Origin: Meghimatium bilineatum
Lineage: Eukaryota; Mollusca; Gastropoda; Stylommatophora; Philomycidae
Length of the DNA stretch: 64,000 bases
Assembly (NCBI GenBank): GCA_034231615.1
Contig: CM067314.1
Coordinates: forward strand, 4,404,501-4,468,500
Direction of reading: 5' to 3'
In this document: one piece after another, positions 32,671-44,228 of the stretch
Numbering within the stretch: position 1 is the first letter of the stretch
Layout of the letters: every line of letters starts with the position of its first letter
Position numbers and translations under genes: made by a program
Notes under the pieces: model-generated
The model's input: only the letters and a program-made list of their open reading frames with translations
Databases searched by the model: none
What the model was told of the DNA's origin: nothing

Positions 32671-32925
32671 CTCATAGTAACTTAGAAATATACACGTTCA
32701 CAGTCTTGACATAGTAGCTTAGAAATATACTCGTTCACAGTCTTGACATAGTAGCTTAGAAATATACTCGTTCACAGTCTTGACATAGTAGCTTAGAAAT
32801 ATACACGTTCACAGTCTTGACATAGTAGCTTAGAAATATACACGTTCACAGTCTTGACATAGTAGCTTAGAAATATACACGTTCACAGTCTTGACATAGT
32901 AACTTAGAAATATACACATTCACAT
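32671..32925. repeat. 37-bp minisatellite, about 7 copies
   Basis: The unit contains TAGCTTAGAAATATACACGT and TCACAGTCTTGACATAG. It lies 20 bp after an unrelated 39-bp array. Confidence 0.95.
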
Positions 32926-32969
32926 TGTGACTAAAATCACAATTGTTTAGGGAAACAGTGTGGTAGAAG

Positions 32970-33040
32970 ACGGAAGACGTGGGGACTCAAGGTGTGAGGC
33001 GATTGGGTGTCATTTGAGCGAACGAGGTTCGAATTTGTTT
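32970..33040 (+). mobile_element. Dispersed family D, tRNA-like fragment
   Basis: The stretch GTGTGAGGCGATTGGGTGTC, then GAACGAGGTTCGAATTTG, parallels the tRNA-like segment of the copy at 32170(-). It has A-box-like GAGGCGATTGG and B-box GGTTCGAAT. No other part of family D is present. Confidence 0.45.
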
Positions 33041-33079
33041 ACTGTTTGATGTCTCTTTTATCGCATTGCACTCTAGATA

Positions 33080-33912
33080 TTCAATCAGATATTCATAACG
33101 TTTCTGAGATAAGTTGTATGAAAGTGATTGACAGTCCATGTTTTACTACTGTTTAAGAGTACTGGAAGTACTACTGCTTTGTGAACGTTCATCTTAGTCT
33201 GTAGGTTCACGCCATTTCTATGCCATAAATTTGCCTAGAATCTACGGAAAGTGCTGCTTACCTTGGCGATCTTTGATTAGGCTTCGTCATCAACTTTGAC
33301 ATTTTGTGATAATGTACAACCTAGCTATGTGAATCTGTTTACAACTTTCAGTGCAATGCTATTTACCTTTATGTAGGTCTCATGATAGATTTTGTCAGGT
33401 GCCGGTTGTACCTTTATGTTGGTCTCATGATAGATTGTGTCAGGTGCCGGTTGTACCTTTATGTTGGTCTCATGATAGATTGTGTCAGGTGCCGGTTGTA
33501 CCTTTATGTTGGTCTCATGATAGATTGTGTCAGGTGCCGGTTGTACCTTTATGTTGGTCTCATGATATATTTTGTCAGGTGCCGGTTGTACCTTTATGTT
33601 GGTCTCATGATAGATTGTGTCAGGTGCCGGTTGTACCTTTATGTTGGTCTCATGATATATTTTGTCAGGTGCCGGTTGTACCTTTATGTTGGTCTCATGA
33701 TATATTTTGTCAGGTGCCGGTTGTACCTTTATGTTGGTCTCATGATATATTTTGTCAGGTGACGGTTGTAACATGATTTATGTTTTCCCTGGTACTAATA
33801 GTAAGCGCAAACGATGGTACATGCTTTGCAGAATCGGATTGTAATAATTTGCAGGTCACCATAAGAGTTGTCATTTAGGGCACAGTCATCAGAAAATAAG
33901 AGATACATACTG
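33080..33912 (-). pseudogene. LINE reverse transcriptase fragment carrying an internal minisatellite
   Basis: On the minus strand from about 33912 the frame reads LLFSDDCALND, the RT catalytic box with Ser where Ala is usual, then a GDLQ helix. A shifted frame gives FALTISTREN, then QPSPDKIYHETNIKV. That last segment is tandemly amplified (33352-33770). The array is followed by VNSIALKVVNRFT, LGCTLSQNVKVDDEA, WHRNGVNLQTKMNVHKAVVL and a C-terminal NHFHTTYLRN. These are consecutive blocks of one non-LTR RT protein, so the array sits exactly inside the gene. Frameshifts occur near 33776 and 33320, and part of the region after VLLNSS-KTWTV is deleted. The upstream RT and the endonuclease are missing. 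Confidence 0.92.
33352..33770 (-). repeat. 45-bp minisatellite, 9 copies, in-frame amplification of LINE coding sequence
   Basis: The unit contains TTTATGTTGGTCTCATGATA and TGTCAGGTGCCGGTTGTACC. Read on the minus strand it encodes QPAPDKIYHETNIKV. The period of 45 bp is exactly 15 codons, so the LINE frame runs uninterrupted through all copies into VNSIALKVVNRFT. Variants D/T at position 5 (GACAAA or GACACA) are interspersed. Confidence 0.95.
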
Positions 33913-34155
33913 ATCTGTACTTTGACCTTTTGTTCGAAGCCGCCCAAGTTCGAGTACTCTATACCAATGGCAGATCCGTATCAATAAATTAGGGAACACC
34001 CCACCCCCTCTCCTCCCGCTGCTTATTTGTTTTAAAATTTATCCCTTCCCCTAAATTAATTTATTTACAAAAACAATTTCAAAAATGTTTATAATTTTAT
34101 TTTAGAATTTTCAAATGAAAAACGCCATATTCAAATAAATTAATATCCGTATTTT

Positions 34156-34305
34156 AAAAAAAGACAAGAGGAGACCAAAAACAAGAGGAAGACCAAAAAC
34201 AAGAGGCCAACCAAAAACAAGAGGAAGACCAGAAACAAGAGGAATACCAAAAACAAGAGGAAGACAAAAACAAGAGGAAGAGAAAAAGAAGAGGAAGACA
34301 AAAAA
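34156..34305. repeat. 18-bp purine-rich minisatellite
   Basis: The unit is about CCAAAAACAAGAGGAAGA. The plus strand is almost pure A, G and C with long purine runs. Confidence 0.9.
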
Positions 34306-34654
34306 AAGATGGTTGTAGATAATTTTTTTTAAAAACACACATAAAGAATCACGAACTGATATGGCCAATGCGACGCATGTGGCCAAAGAGAGAAACCAAC
34401 ATTCAACCTTCCACGCCTGCACACAACACACGTGCAAATGACAATAGGAAGATATATATATTTTTAAAAACAACATGCGTTGTTTTCGTCAACTTTTCTC
34501 AAACACACACAAACCCTCTTCCCCCCACCCCCTCTTTTCCACATTACCAACAGCTGTCACACTGTCTTCTTCCCTTCTCCAATTGTTAATGTAATTTATA
34601 GATAGTCTTCGTTCCATAAATACATAACAGAATTATAGAAAATCTTCCCATTTA

Positions 34655-34815
34655 ACGTCTTCTTCTTCAGCGTTCATTCTCAAACTCCCGCTGGATCTCC
34701 TTTGTAGCAAGACCATGGACCTACCTAGATTTCCAGCTTAATGTAGTCTAGAGAATGGAAATACGTTGTGTCGCCGCTTTATTTCCGCCAATGGCCAGAC
34801 GCACCCGTCTTCGGT
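34655..34815 (+). mobile_element. Dispersed family E, copy
   Basis: The blocks CGTTCATTCTCAAACTCCCG, CTAGAGAATGGAAATACGTT and CCAGACGCACCCGTCTTCGG follow family order. This copy and those at 45349 and 52838 share an extra TCTTCTTCAG leader and a TCCTACTAGATTTCCAGC segment, so they form a subfamily. Confidence 0.75.
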
Positions 34816-35683
34816 GGATTTCCGTATATAAAAATCCGTCAATCCCACATATACATAACAAAATAATAAAAGAATCCGTGCATATATACAGAGTGGGAGA
34901 ACACGATATAAGTGGGTCTTTGAAGAAATTTCTGGTAAATTACAAATTTACAAGAAGACAGAAATTGTCTCTGAGACATTATTTAAGTACTAGACCATTT
35001 CTTTCCCTGAAGCATAAACATCTTGACATCGCAATCCAATGTTCAAATGTCACGTTTACAAGCACTCAGAATAAACGGAAATTACCGATTATATTGAATT
35101 ATATGTGAACGTTGCTATTTTTAGAAGATAACTTGGAATAGGTTTGGACTAAAATAGTGATTTTTCTAGTCTTGCAACAGTGATTATCTAAACTCATTTA
35201 GGTCTTTCTGAGTTCCTCAAATTGTTTTTAATCAAAGTCATTATTTTTTGTGATAGAATAGATAAAATTATCGATATAAACATTTTCTACACATGGCGAT
35301 ATCCTTAAAATTTTTCCTAAGAAAGAAGCATTGTGTGTACATTGTTTTAGGTACTTGTTACTATATCATAATGAATAATGGATAAAAATAGTGAGATAAT
35401 TGATAAGGATTTGCTGAAAGTGATAAATACGAACTGGAATTATTTTACTTCAGACAATTTTTAATTATTTTCCAGTTTTCTTCTTCTTCATCTTCTCGTT
35501 CGCAGTAGGACATGTCTACACATCAAGTCCTGTTTTCCAGTAAAATGGCATTTGTATTTATCTGTTTAATGAAAGTTTCGGAGAGGAGATGGACGCCAAC
35601 GAATAAAATTCTACCAATTAAAATATTATTGTTGGAGTATCAATATTTATTGCATTGTGTCTTTTTGCGCTGATGTCTTCAAT
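34816..35683. other. Unassigned AT-rich DNA
   Basis: I recognise no element. The 117-aa frame at 34755-35108 begins inside the family E copy and shows no domain. Confidence 0.45.
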
Positions 35684-36731
35684 GTCCTCTACATTCCTGA
35701 AGGGTTATAGTAATAAGTTGTTGCCATCATCTACACTCCTGAAGGGTTATGGGATTGAAATGTTGCCATCATCTACACTCCTGCAGGGTTATGGGAATGA
35801 GTTGTTGCCATCATCTACACTCCTGCAGGGTTATGGGAATGAGTTGTGGCCATCATCTACACTCCTGAAGGCTTATGGGAATGAGTTGTGGCCATCATCT
35901 ACACTCCTGCAGGGTTATGGGAATGAGTTGTGGCCATCATCTACACTCCTGAAGGGTTATGGGAATGAGTTGTTGCCATCATCTACACTCCTGCAGGGTT
36001 ATGGGAATGAGTTGTTGCCATCATCTACACTCCTGCAGGGTTATGGGAATGAGTTATGGCCATCATCTACACTCCTGCAGGGTTATGGGAATGACTTGTT
36101 TCCATCATCTACACTCCTGCAGGGTTATGGGAATGAGTTATGGCCATCATCTACACTCCTGCAGGGTTATGGGAATGACTTGTTTCCATCATCTACACTC
36201 CTGAAGGGTTATGGGAATGAGTTGTGGCCATCATCTACACTCCTGCAGGGTTATGGGAATGACTTGTTTCCATCATCTACACTCCTGCAGGGTTATGGGA
36301 ATGAGTTGTTGCCATCATCTACACTCCTGCAGGGTTATGGGAATGAGTTGTGGCCATCATCTACACTCCTGCAGGGTTATGGGAATGAGTTGTTGCCATC
36401 ATCTACACTCCTGAAGGGTTATGGGAATGAGTTGTTGCCATCATCTACACTCCTGCAGGGTTATGGGAATGAGTTGTGGCCATCATCTACACTCCTGCAG
36501 GGTTATGGGAATGAGTTGTTGCCATCATCTACACTCCTGCAGGGTTATGGGAATGAGTTGTTGCCATCATCTACACTCCTGAAGGGTTATGGGAATGAGT
36601 TGTTGCCATCATCTACACTCCTGCAGGGTTATGGGAATGAGTTGTTGCCATCATCTACACTCCTGCAGGGTTATGGGAATGAGTTGTTGCCATCATCTAC
36701 ACTCCTGCAGGGTTATGGGAATGTTTTGTGA
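35684..36731. repeat. 42-bp minisatellite, about 25 copies
   Basis: The unit contains CATCATCTACACTCCTGCAG and GGTTATGGGAATGAGTTGTT. Variation is confined to a few positions: CTGCAG or CTGAAG, and GTTGTTGCC, GTTGTGGCC, GTTATGGCC or CTTGTTTCC. Some combinations recur as 84-bp pairs between 36040 and 36290. The 358-aa frame through it is the longest in the window but consists only of the 14-residue repeat. The CCTGAAGGGTTATGGG core is identical to the 3' end of the LINE copies at 25318 and 27972. Confidence 0.97.
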
Positions 36732-36872
36732 TCGTCCTCAAACTGCCGCTAGATTGCTCGTGTAGCAACACAGTTGTCCTACCAGATTTCAAGATGGATG
36801 TAGTCCAGTGAAGGGAAATACGTTGTGTCGCCGTTGTATTTTCCCCAGTGACCTATCACATCCCAATTCGGC
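36732..36872 (+). mobile_element. Dispersed family E, copy
   Basis: CGTCCTCAAACTGCCGCTAG, GATGTAGTCCAGTGAAGGGA and ATACGTTGTGTCGCCGTTGT follow the family order. The copy abuts the end of the 42-bp array directly. Confidence 0.7.
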
Positions 36873-37384
36873 AAATCATTCAGGATATGTTTTTAACAAC
36901 CTTCAGTGAAAAACAGTGAACATCTGTAGCCATGTCGCTAGTAGGCCAACATTCACATAATACATGCTGATGACCACCTACTAGACACGCACCGCCAAAC
37001 ATGCTTGACCTGTTGCCGCTATCTGCGACTCTATCACAATAGCTATGCCTAATAGAAAATATTAGTTTAACAACCAGCAGGGAAACAACAACGATCTTGA
37101 TACATAATACTGGAGATAGAGAGCTGTGGGGAGCCATGATTGCCTACGCCAGATGGCATGGCATCTAATGAATGAATGAATAATTTATTCTAATATGTAA
37201 TCTTCTATACGGATATGAGACAGAATTGCTATAACTTTGCCCCACAACATTTTTAATGAGCATAACCAATATAGATATTGCCTGCGGTTGAAATCGCCGT
37301 GTCTTACCACAACGTGGATTTCATTTCAATTTAATGTCAACGTTGTCATTGGTTTCTTGTTGGGTTCACCTCCATACATTTCAG
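36873..37384. other. Unassigned DNA
   Basis: A short (AATG)n run at 37169-37181 follows AGATGGCATGGCATC. This could be the tail of an unrecognised LINE, but I cannot support more. Confidence 0.4.
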
Positions 37385-37645
37385 AGGTTAGCCGAGAAGA
37401 TAGAGCGTTGGTCTTACATCCATAATGTCCAGTGTTCAACTCAATCATATTCATGATGTCAAGGGTTCAGCGCAATCACCTTATTGCGCCCAGGGTCCAA
37501 CTCCACCATATCCGTGATGTCCAAGGTTCAACTCTATAGATTTCGGATGTTATTCGAGAGGTTAGTGCGTTGGTCTCGCATCCATGATGTCCAATTCCAT
37601 CTCATCCATGATATCCAGGGTTCAAATCCATACTTTTCGTAGAAC
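37385..37645 (+). mobile_element. tRNA-like SINE head with repeated B-box segments
   Basis: Two A-box-like heads occur: GTTAGCCGAGAAGATAGAGC near 37386 and GAGAGGTTAGTGCGTTGGTC near 37555. Each is followed by CATCCATAATGTCCAGTGTT or CATCCATGATGTCC. The B-box segment of the type TGATGTCCAGGGTTCAACTC appears about six times across the stretch, at intervals of about 30 bp. This looks like a SINE head in which the T-arm region was duplicated repeatedly. Confidence 0.6.
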
Positions 37646-38315
37646 TTAATTTGTTTTCTTTTAAACACTCACACAAGGGGTTGTAATATTTATGTTTCTA
37701 TGGTCTAAAAATGTTATAGTTCATACCTACCAATCTTAAGATCAAGAGTTCGAATCCCACTAATATCTGAATGTATCATTGTCGTAGTAATTTAAATAAA
37801 GGGTAGTGATGAATAGAGAAGTAAGTATGATGTACTGTTCGTGATCCCTTAGCCTCAACTCTCCTGTCATACTCAATATGTATAAATATCAATTTGGCAG
37901 GACTGAGCCTTTTGGGGTCAATGCTCGTCAGTCCTACGGATGATATCCTATTGTTATATCATTTTTTTATTTATTTTGTTAACAAATAGAATCTATATTT
38001 GAGTATGTTTTGTCTATTTTGTGTTTGTGTTGTTTCACCTCTGATCTTCATAATTTTGCTCTTCCGGTTTATTCAGTAGAAATCCGATTATCCGAATTAA
38101 TTGGGGATCGGGCCGATTTAGAAATCGAAAACTCTGATTATTGGATATAGCTCAGGAATGAATCAAAACAGTGTACATACATACAACCATACATTGAAAT
38201 GAACGGAATACACTTACACAGCTTAACATTTGTTTTACTGTTAGTTCTAATATCAGAGATCGTAGCTACTGCATAACCTAGCGCTATGTGGCCTATTATC
38301 TGAATTACCAAATTA
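37646..38315. other. Unassigned DNA
   Basis: One B-box-like word, GAGTTCGAATCCCAC, lies near 37745 and may be a SINE remnant. Otherwise nothing is recognisable. Confidence 0.4.
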
Positions 38316-38465
38316 GTACTACGCATGCGGGTGCGTCTGTGGGTCTCACCAATGACCCACTAGACAAACCACCCATGCAACAGAAAACATTAGTAGATGA
38401 CATGCCTTTATATTGAGGTTATTTTCTTAGAGAAGCTTCATGGCATGTCATCTATACAATTATGC
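38316..38465 (+). mobile_element. Dispersed family A, copy 3 (partial)
   Basis: CGCATGCGGGTGCGTCTGTG, CAACAGAAAACATTAGTAGA and TTAGAGAAGCTTCATGGCAT match the left half of family A. No SINE is present at the position corresponding to the insertion in copy 1. Confidence 0.75.
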
Positions 38466-38914
38466 TTTTTATTTTGTTGTTGAAATGTGTTTCATGTTTA
38501 CCTGAATATATATGTATGCACCCTCTGTGGTTGGGAGGGAGCCAGAGATGTACTGTGCAACACTGGGGAGGAGGAAACTGACAGCACTGTTGTTTCCTAT
38601 GTCTGAGACCCATCATAGAGGCACGGTGACTCAAGACGTGACAATCCTTTTGACTTGAACATTTGGTTGCATGCCTTTAGCAATAGAGAAATTCAGCATA
38701 ACCAGTAGTCAATTGGTGGCGGGGAATGAGCACAGTGAACCCTATCTTGGCTACAGTGGCTAGGAGCAGTGCATAGGTTAAAACCTACCTTCCTGGAGGT
38801 GTGATAGTTATTCTCTGGCTCTGTCCCGGGTTAGGCCGAAAATCCACAGACTTCCCAAAAATATAATGCCATTTAATGGCATTAGGTCAAAGGGCAATAG
38901 CCCATGGACCGCTG
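38466..38914. other. Unassigned DNA
   Basis: This part has a more mixed base composition than its surroundings. It may be the upstream part of the LINE fragment that follows, but I see no diagnostic motif in it. Confidence 0.35.
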
Positions 38915-39052
38915 GATCAACAACCAACCAACCAAATCACAGAAATCAAAGAAGCCACAGGAACAAGCTTACAAACAGCGCACAAGAAGGCCATCTCCAG
39001 AGAACTCTTCCACCCCGGACGCTGCAAGGCAAACAATGGACACAGCGTATAG
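38915..39052 (+). pseudogene. LINE C-terminal fragment (family C)
   Basis: The reading QITEIKEATGTSLQTAHKKA, ISRELFHPGR corresponds to the TEIKEA and AHK-ISR-L-YP blocks at 49262(-) and the 3' end at 44229. The fragment is short and has no RT. Confidence 0.7.
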
Positions 39053-40127
39053 ATAGATAGAGATAGATCACACTGCAAATTAACACTTCCTAAATCACTT
39101 TCTGAATCACATAATGAATGTTATAATTATCAGAAAAACTTTCTTTCAAATGTTTATACTTTTCAAATTCATTCACTGTACATTGTCACCATTTTACGGT
39201 CAAGTAAAATTGGCTACACTAAGAAATGCCACATGTGAACACACGGAAATTGTAATTATTTTTCCAGACGTGTGCAAATACGGAATTTCAATTGTCAGTT
39301 GACATTTTGACAGCTTGAACTAGCCAATCAGAGTATTTGAACACTTTGGGGTGCTTTAAGGGATACATTATATGAACATATGGCACATCGTTACTTAAGG
39401 ATATATCCACAAAATAGAGGCAGCTTTTCATCGTATCCTTAAGGATACCTCCGCAGGGAAGGGGTTAATCTAAACTCTCCTTTAATTTCTTAACCTATTT
39501 CTTTTGCTCCCTCAATCCAAACTCTCCTTAAATAAATAAATTATCATTAATTATCGCTCAGCCTGTCAACCTAAACTCTAATCTCTGAAACCTAAACTCT
39601 AATCTCTGAAACCTAAACTATCCCTTCATCTTAAGAGAAGTTCTTTTATTCCTCACCGTAAATTCTCCATTAATCCTTAATCTAACAATTTCCTGCGCTT
39701 TTTTGTCAACCACAATCTTCTAGTCCATTCTTCAATCTAAATCCCCTGTTATCGCAATCCTACACATTACCAGTGCTTTGATATTTAATAGATTTACTTC
39801 TCATTTCACAGGACACAGTACGTCGAACTCAATATGCCATTCATTATTTGTTATCTAAAGGATATCTCTTTTTATTTCCGAACAAAACAATCCTCTTCTA
39901 TTGTTCACAAGAAGAATACCATTTTATTATAAACACAAATATGTATTTGGTTTTCATTGTATATTTTTTCCGAGATTCCGCAAACATGAAAATAGCAATT
40001 ATTTAATTCAAAATTATGAAATTAATCATTTGTAAAGAATCATCCAGGGTACACAACTCTCTTTCCTTTCCCCTCCCTAACATAATAATCTCCCTTTGTT
40101 GTCGTTCATAATAAGAAATCGTATACA
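39053..40127. other. Unassigned AT-rich DNA
   Basis: A short tandem of CCTAAACTCTAATCTCTGAAA lies at about 39570-39615. Otherwise nothing is recognised over about 1 kb. Confidence 0.45.
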
Positions 40128-40330
40128 AGTAATATTGAACCAGTCCGTTTTAACGGCATCGAATCGCCTGGCAACTCGAGTAAACGGGTTTTTCCGTACT
40201 TGACTATCCGCATCTCCAATAAAAGATGCGATTTTGTTAAGACATTCAAACTGAGTACTCAAGTCACTGAGAACGGACCAATCTAGACAAGGACTATCAC
40301 AATAACAACGAATAAATATGGAAGTATCCT
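40128..40330 (-). mobile_element. Dispersed family D, copy 1
   Basis: On the minus strand it begins TTCGTTGTTATTGTGATAGT and continues TGTCTAGATTGGTCCGTTCT, CAGTTTGAATGTCTTAACAA, GTACGGAAAAACCCGTTTAC, TCGAGTTGCCAGGCGATTCG and GGACTGGTTCAATATTAC. It faces the plus-strand copy at 40495-40665, with about 165 bp between them. Confidence 0.8.
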
Positions 40331-40494
40331 CAGTAACAACAAACATATAACATCCGTATTCGTACTACAAAGGCCAATAGGTCTTCTTGTAAACTTAAAT
40401 AACATAGAAACAGAACAATGTTGCTTCAAATAATAGCTTATACAAGTAAATTCAAGTAGGAAGCAAGAGGATAAATTAAAAATTCTTTAGAATA

Positions 40495-40665
40495 ACGGGA
40501 ATTGAACCAATACACAGTTTGAATGTCGTGACAAAATCGCCTTTTTTGGGAGATGCAGTTAGTTGAGTACGGAAAAACCCGTTTACTCGAGTTGCAAGAG
40601 GATTCGGTGCAGTAAGAACGTACTGGTTCAATTCCCGTTAGTCTCAAGGATAATAAGTAATCTAT
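40495..40665 (+). mobile_element. Dispersed family D, copy 2
   Basis: The blocks are CACAGTTTGAATGTCGTGAC, AAAATCGCC, GATGCAGTTAGTTGAGTACG, GAAAAACCCGTTTACTCGAG, a box-A-like TTGCAAGAGGATTCGGTGC and a box-B-like CTGGTTCAATTCCCGTTAG. Homology to the other copies stops at TTAGTCTC. The tRNA-like part thus lies at the 3' end, not the 5' end, of the shared sequence. Confidence 0.8.
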
Positions 40666-41178
<513 letters not shown>

Positions 41179-41204
41179 TACTTGATGGGTTAAAATAATG
41201 CAAG

Positions 41205-41672
41205 GACATTCATCTCGGCTACTCAAGAGAGTCACCTCGGCTACTCAAGAGAGTCACCTCGGTTACTCAAGAGAGTCACCTCGGCTACTCAAGAGAGTCA
41301 CCTTGGCTACTCACCAGAGTCACCTCGGCTACTCAAGAGAGTCACCTCGGCTACTCAAGAGAGTCACCTCGGCTACTCAACAGTCATCTCGGTTACTCAT
41401 CGGAGTCACCTTGGCTACTCACCAGAGTCACCTCGGCTACTCAAGAGAGTCACCTCGGCTACTCACCATAGTCACCTCGGATACTCAAGAGAGTCACCTC
41501 GGCTACTCAAGAGAGTCACCTCGGCTACTCACCGGAGTCACCTCCTCTACTCAACGAAGTCACCTCCTCTACTCAACTGAGTCACCTCGGCTAATCAAGA
41601 TAGTCACCTCGGCTACTCAACAGTCATCTCGGTTACTCATCGGAGTCACCTCGGCTACTCAACTGAGAAGGA
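41205..41672. repeat. 22-bp minisatellite, about 21 copies
   Basis: The unit is about GAGTCACCTCGGCTACTCAA plus GA. Variants include ACCAGA, CAGTCATC and a CTCCTCTACTCAAC pair. A block near 41385-41420 recurs near 41620-41650. Confidence 0.95.
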
Positions 41673-43081
41673 CCTAGTCTATTTGTAAAACGGTTATAGG
41701 CTATCACAAACTACCTATTCACAATAAAGGGGATTAATTCATCACCATCAGCGTAGGAAATCACCGGAATTTGAGTGCGGAAATGTACAATTAAGTTTAA
41801 GAATATACTAATACTGACGGTGTGTGGACGATTCCGCCGTGGCTCTCGACCATACAGGCCTCCTAGCTGAATTAATTTGGAACTCGTTCGTTACGTTTTT
41901 GATTATTGTTTGACTTTTAATTGGTGGCTATTTACATACTTGGTGTAGCATGCTAAAAATAGCCAGTGCCAACCAATAGATTTCACGAAAATTGGAGACT
42001 ATTTCAAATTTACGTTTTAGCGAACAGGTCTCATAAACAGTCGAGGGTCACGGATTCCGCGAATTACATTCTAGTAGCAAAAGTAGGGAATACATCGACC
42101 GAAAGTTTGACAAACTAATGAATTCCAGCATAGCTTTGGGCTCCTAAAAAATTACAACTGTTTCGTGTAGTTCCCTCTATATAATTTCCTCTGCAATACA
42201 AGATAGTTATTTAACCTCTCACACACCATCTTAGAATACAAATCTAATTCCGACACTGCCTTTCAAGGACCTGCTTCAGACATTTCATCTTCCACTGTGT
42301 CCAGTACTGAATATTAAAACCTACAATTTAGTCAACCTGATCATAAAAAGACACACCAATCACACAATATCAACCTCACGTCAGATATACCCTCGCCATT
42401 CTTCTCGGTCTTTAGCCCAATGTCTCACCAACTACACAAAATTACTCGTACTCAAAATGTGTCCAGGTTTTATCAATCCACTCACCAAATGATATGTTAC
42501 ATTGCACAAAGGCTGGAAGGTATTTACTTTCCCATTTGATGTAGTAATTAACAGTAATCGATCAATCATGTCTCCATTTTTTCTTACCTAAAGTGATTTC
42601 GGACTTTGCAAGACGAGGAGATGCGAGTAGAAATATAGAAGCTATCCAGAAGCATATATTGATTGACTATTGTGCGGGCCGATCGATCAGCTAGCTTCTC
42701 TGTCGCGTATGTGTTACTTCTGTTTTTTATTCTAATCATTTGATCATCTTTTTGTGACAAATTATTCGTTTAATTTGATTTTGTGTGTGTGAACCGTTTG
42801 TATTTTTCTCCGATTGTCATTCGCGGTCACGATTTATTTTCTTTTGATTGTTTTTTTTTAAATTACGCTGTATTCTCTCTGATTGATTTATTTTAGATTG
42901 TGCTGCATTTTCTCTTATACATTTTTCTATCATGCACAATTTTCTCTAAGGATTTTTTCATTTTTTCTGATTGAGTTCTTGATCAGGCTGTATTCCTTCT
43001 GATTAATTTTAGATCAAGCTGTCTTTTCTTTGATATTTTTTTTTAATTCTGTATTTCTGTATTCTACACGACAAAATATTC
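41673..43081. other. Unassigned AT-rich DNA
   Basis: This is the longest quiet stretch in the window. I see no element, no tandem repeat and no frame above about 60 codons. Loose T-rich words such as TTTTCTCTGATTGATTTT recur at 42870-43050. Confidence 0.5.
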
Positions 43082-43162
43082 TGTGTAATTCACATATCAA
43101 AGATGTAATTCACATATCACTGATGTAATTCACATATCACAGATGTAATTCACATATCAAAG
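43082..43162. repeat. 20-bp minisatellite, 4 copies
   Basis: The unit is GATGTAATTCACATATCAC, with an A or T difference near the end. Confidence 0.9.
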
Positions 43163-43479
43163 AAGATTTCACATATTCATTGTGCAGTCATTCTAGGAAA
43201 TTCCATCCACGAAGGGGAAATCCCCACTTTAGTCAACTACGGAAAAACCATGTGAACATATTCCACGTTTATAGAACGCATTCTTTCCAAGTATCGACAT
43301 CAGAGTGTGCAAACTGTTACGCTTGTACTTCAAACTATAACCCTTCCGACTATAGTACAGCGCTTTATCGATAAACTAATCAAATGTTCATTTAAGAATT
43401 GCATCGCAATATCGAGATTTGTGCAAAGTGTATGAAATACAATAACATATAGTATCATAGACCGTGTGGAAATTGGAGC
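43163..43479. other. Unassigned DNA
   Basis: Nothing is recognisable in this stretch. Confidence 0.4.
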
Positions 43480-43697
43480 CTGGTCTTCTAGTTCGGGAAA
43501 TAAGGGAAATAGGCATTGTTCTCTAGTTTGGGGAGCAAAGAATAGAATCACTGTTTTCTAGTTCAGGAATAAAAGAATAGAATCATTGTCTTCTAGTTCA
43601 GGACGAAAAGAATATAATCACTTTCTTCTAGTTCAGGGAGCAAGGAACATAATCACTGTCTTATAGTTCGGGGAACAAAGAATAGAATCACTGTCGT
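43480..43697. repeat. ~36-bp minisatellite, 6 diverged copies
   Basis: Copies share TCTTCTAGTTCAGG, then AAAGAATAGAATCACTGT. Length and sequence vary, so the array is older than its neighbours. Confidence 0.85.
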
Positions 43698-43929
43698 CTT
43701 CCCAGACATGTCATAGGATGCGACTAAGGAAAATTGGGTGATAGGCTTCGCACCTGTCATCTATTAAAAAGTCAAAGTCATTATTGTCACTGCATGTCTT
43801 GTCTCAACGTCCACTTTTGCCTTCTGTCACATGGTCTATATAGCTGACGAATAGATGCTCGTCAGTAGACATTCCACGTGTCTCGGTGTCGTTTCAGTTG
43901 CCCAACTGAGTCGGAGTTTTGCTTTTGTC

Positions 43930-44228
43930 ATAAATGGCATGGGATGTCACGAGATACCTGGTCACAGGTAAATGGACCACCTCATCATCATCATGATGTG
44001 TCACGAGATACCTGGTCACAGGTAAATGGACCACTTCATCATGATGTGTCAAGAGATACCTTCTCACAGGTACATGGACCATTTCATCATCATCATCATG
44101 TGTCACAAGATACCTTCTCACAGGTAAATGGACCACTTCATCATCATCATCATGTGTCACGAGATACCTTCTCACAGGTACATGGACCACTTCATCATCA
44201 GGGTGTGTTAAGAAATACCTGGTCACAA
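43930..44228. repeat. ~55-bp minisatellite with an internal (CAT)n, 5 copies
   Basis: Each unit has TGTCACGAGATACCTGGTCA, CAGGTAAATGGACCACTTCA and a short (TCA)n whose copy number differs between units. It abuts a LINE 3' end at 44229. The frames on both strands are by-products. Confidence 0.9.

Noticed and set aside
35655-36731. 358-aa open frame, the longest in the window
   Set aside because: It is a 14-residue repeat caused by a 42-bp unit without stops. It has no non-repetitive domain, and other frames of the array are also open.
36880-37137. 85-aa minus-strand frame with a hydrophobic start
   Set aside because: No domain, splice-site context or homologous block could be recognised. A frame of this length is expected by chance.
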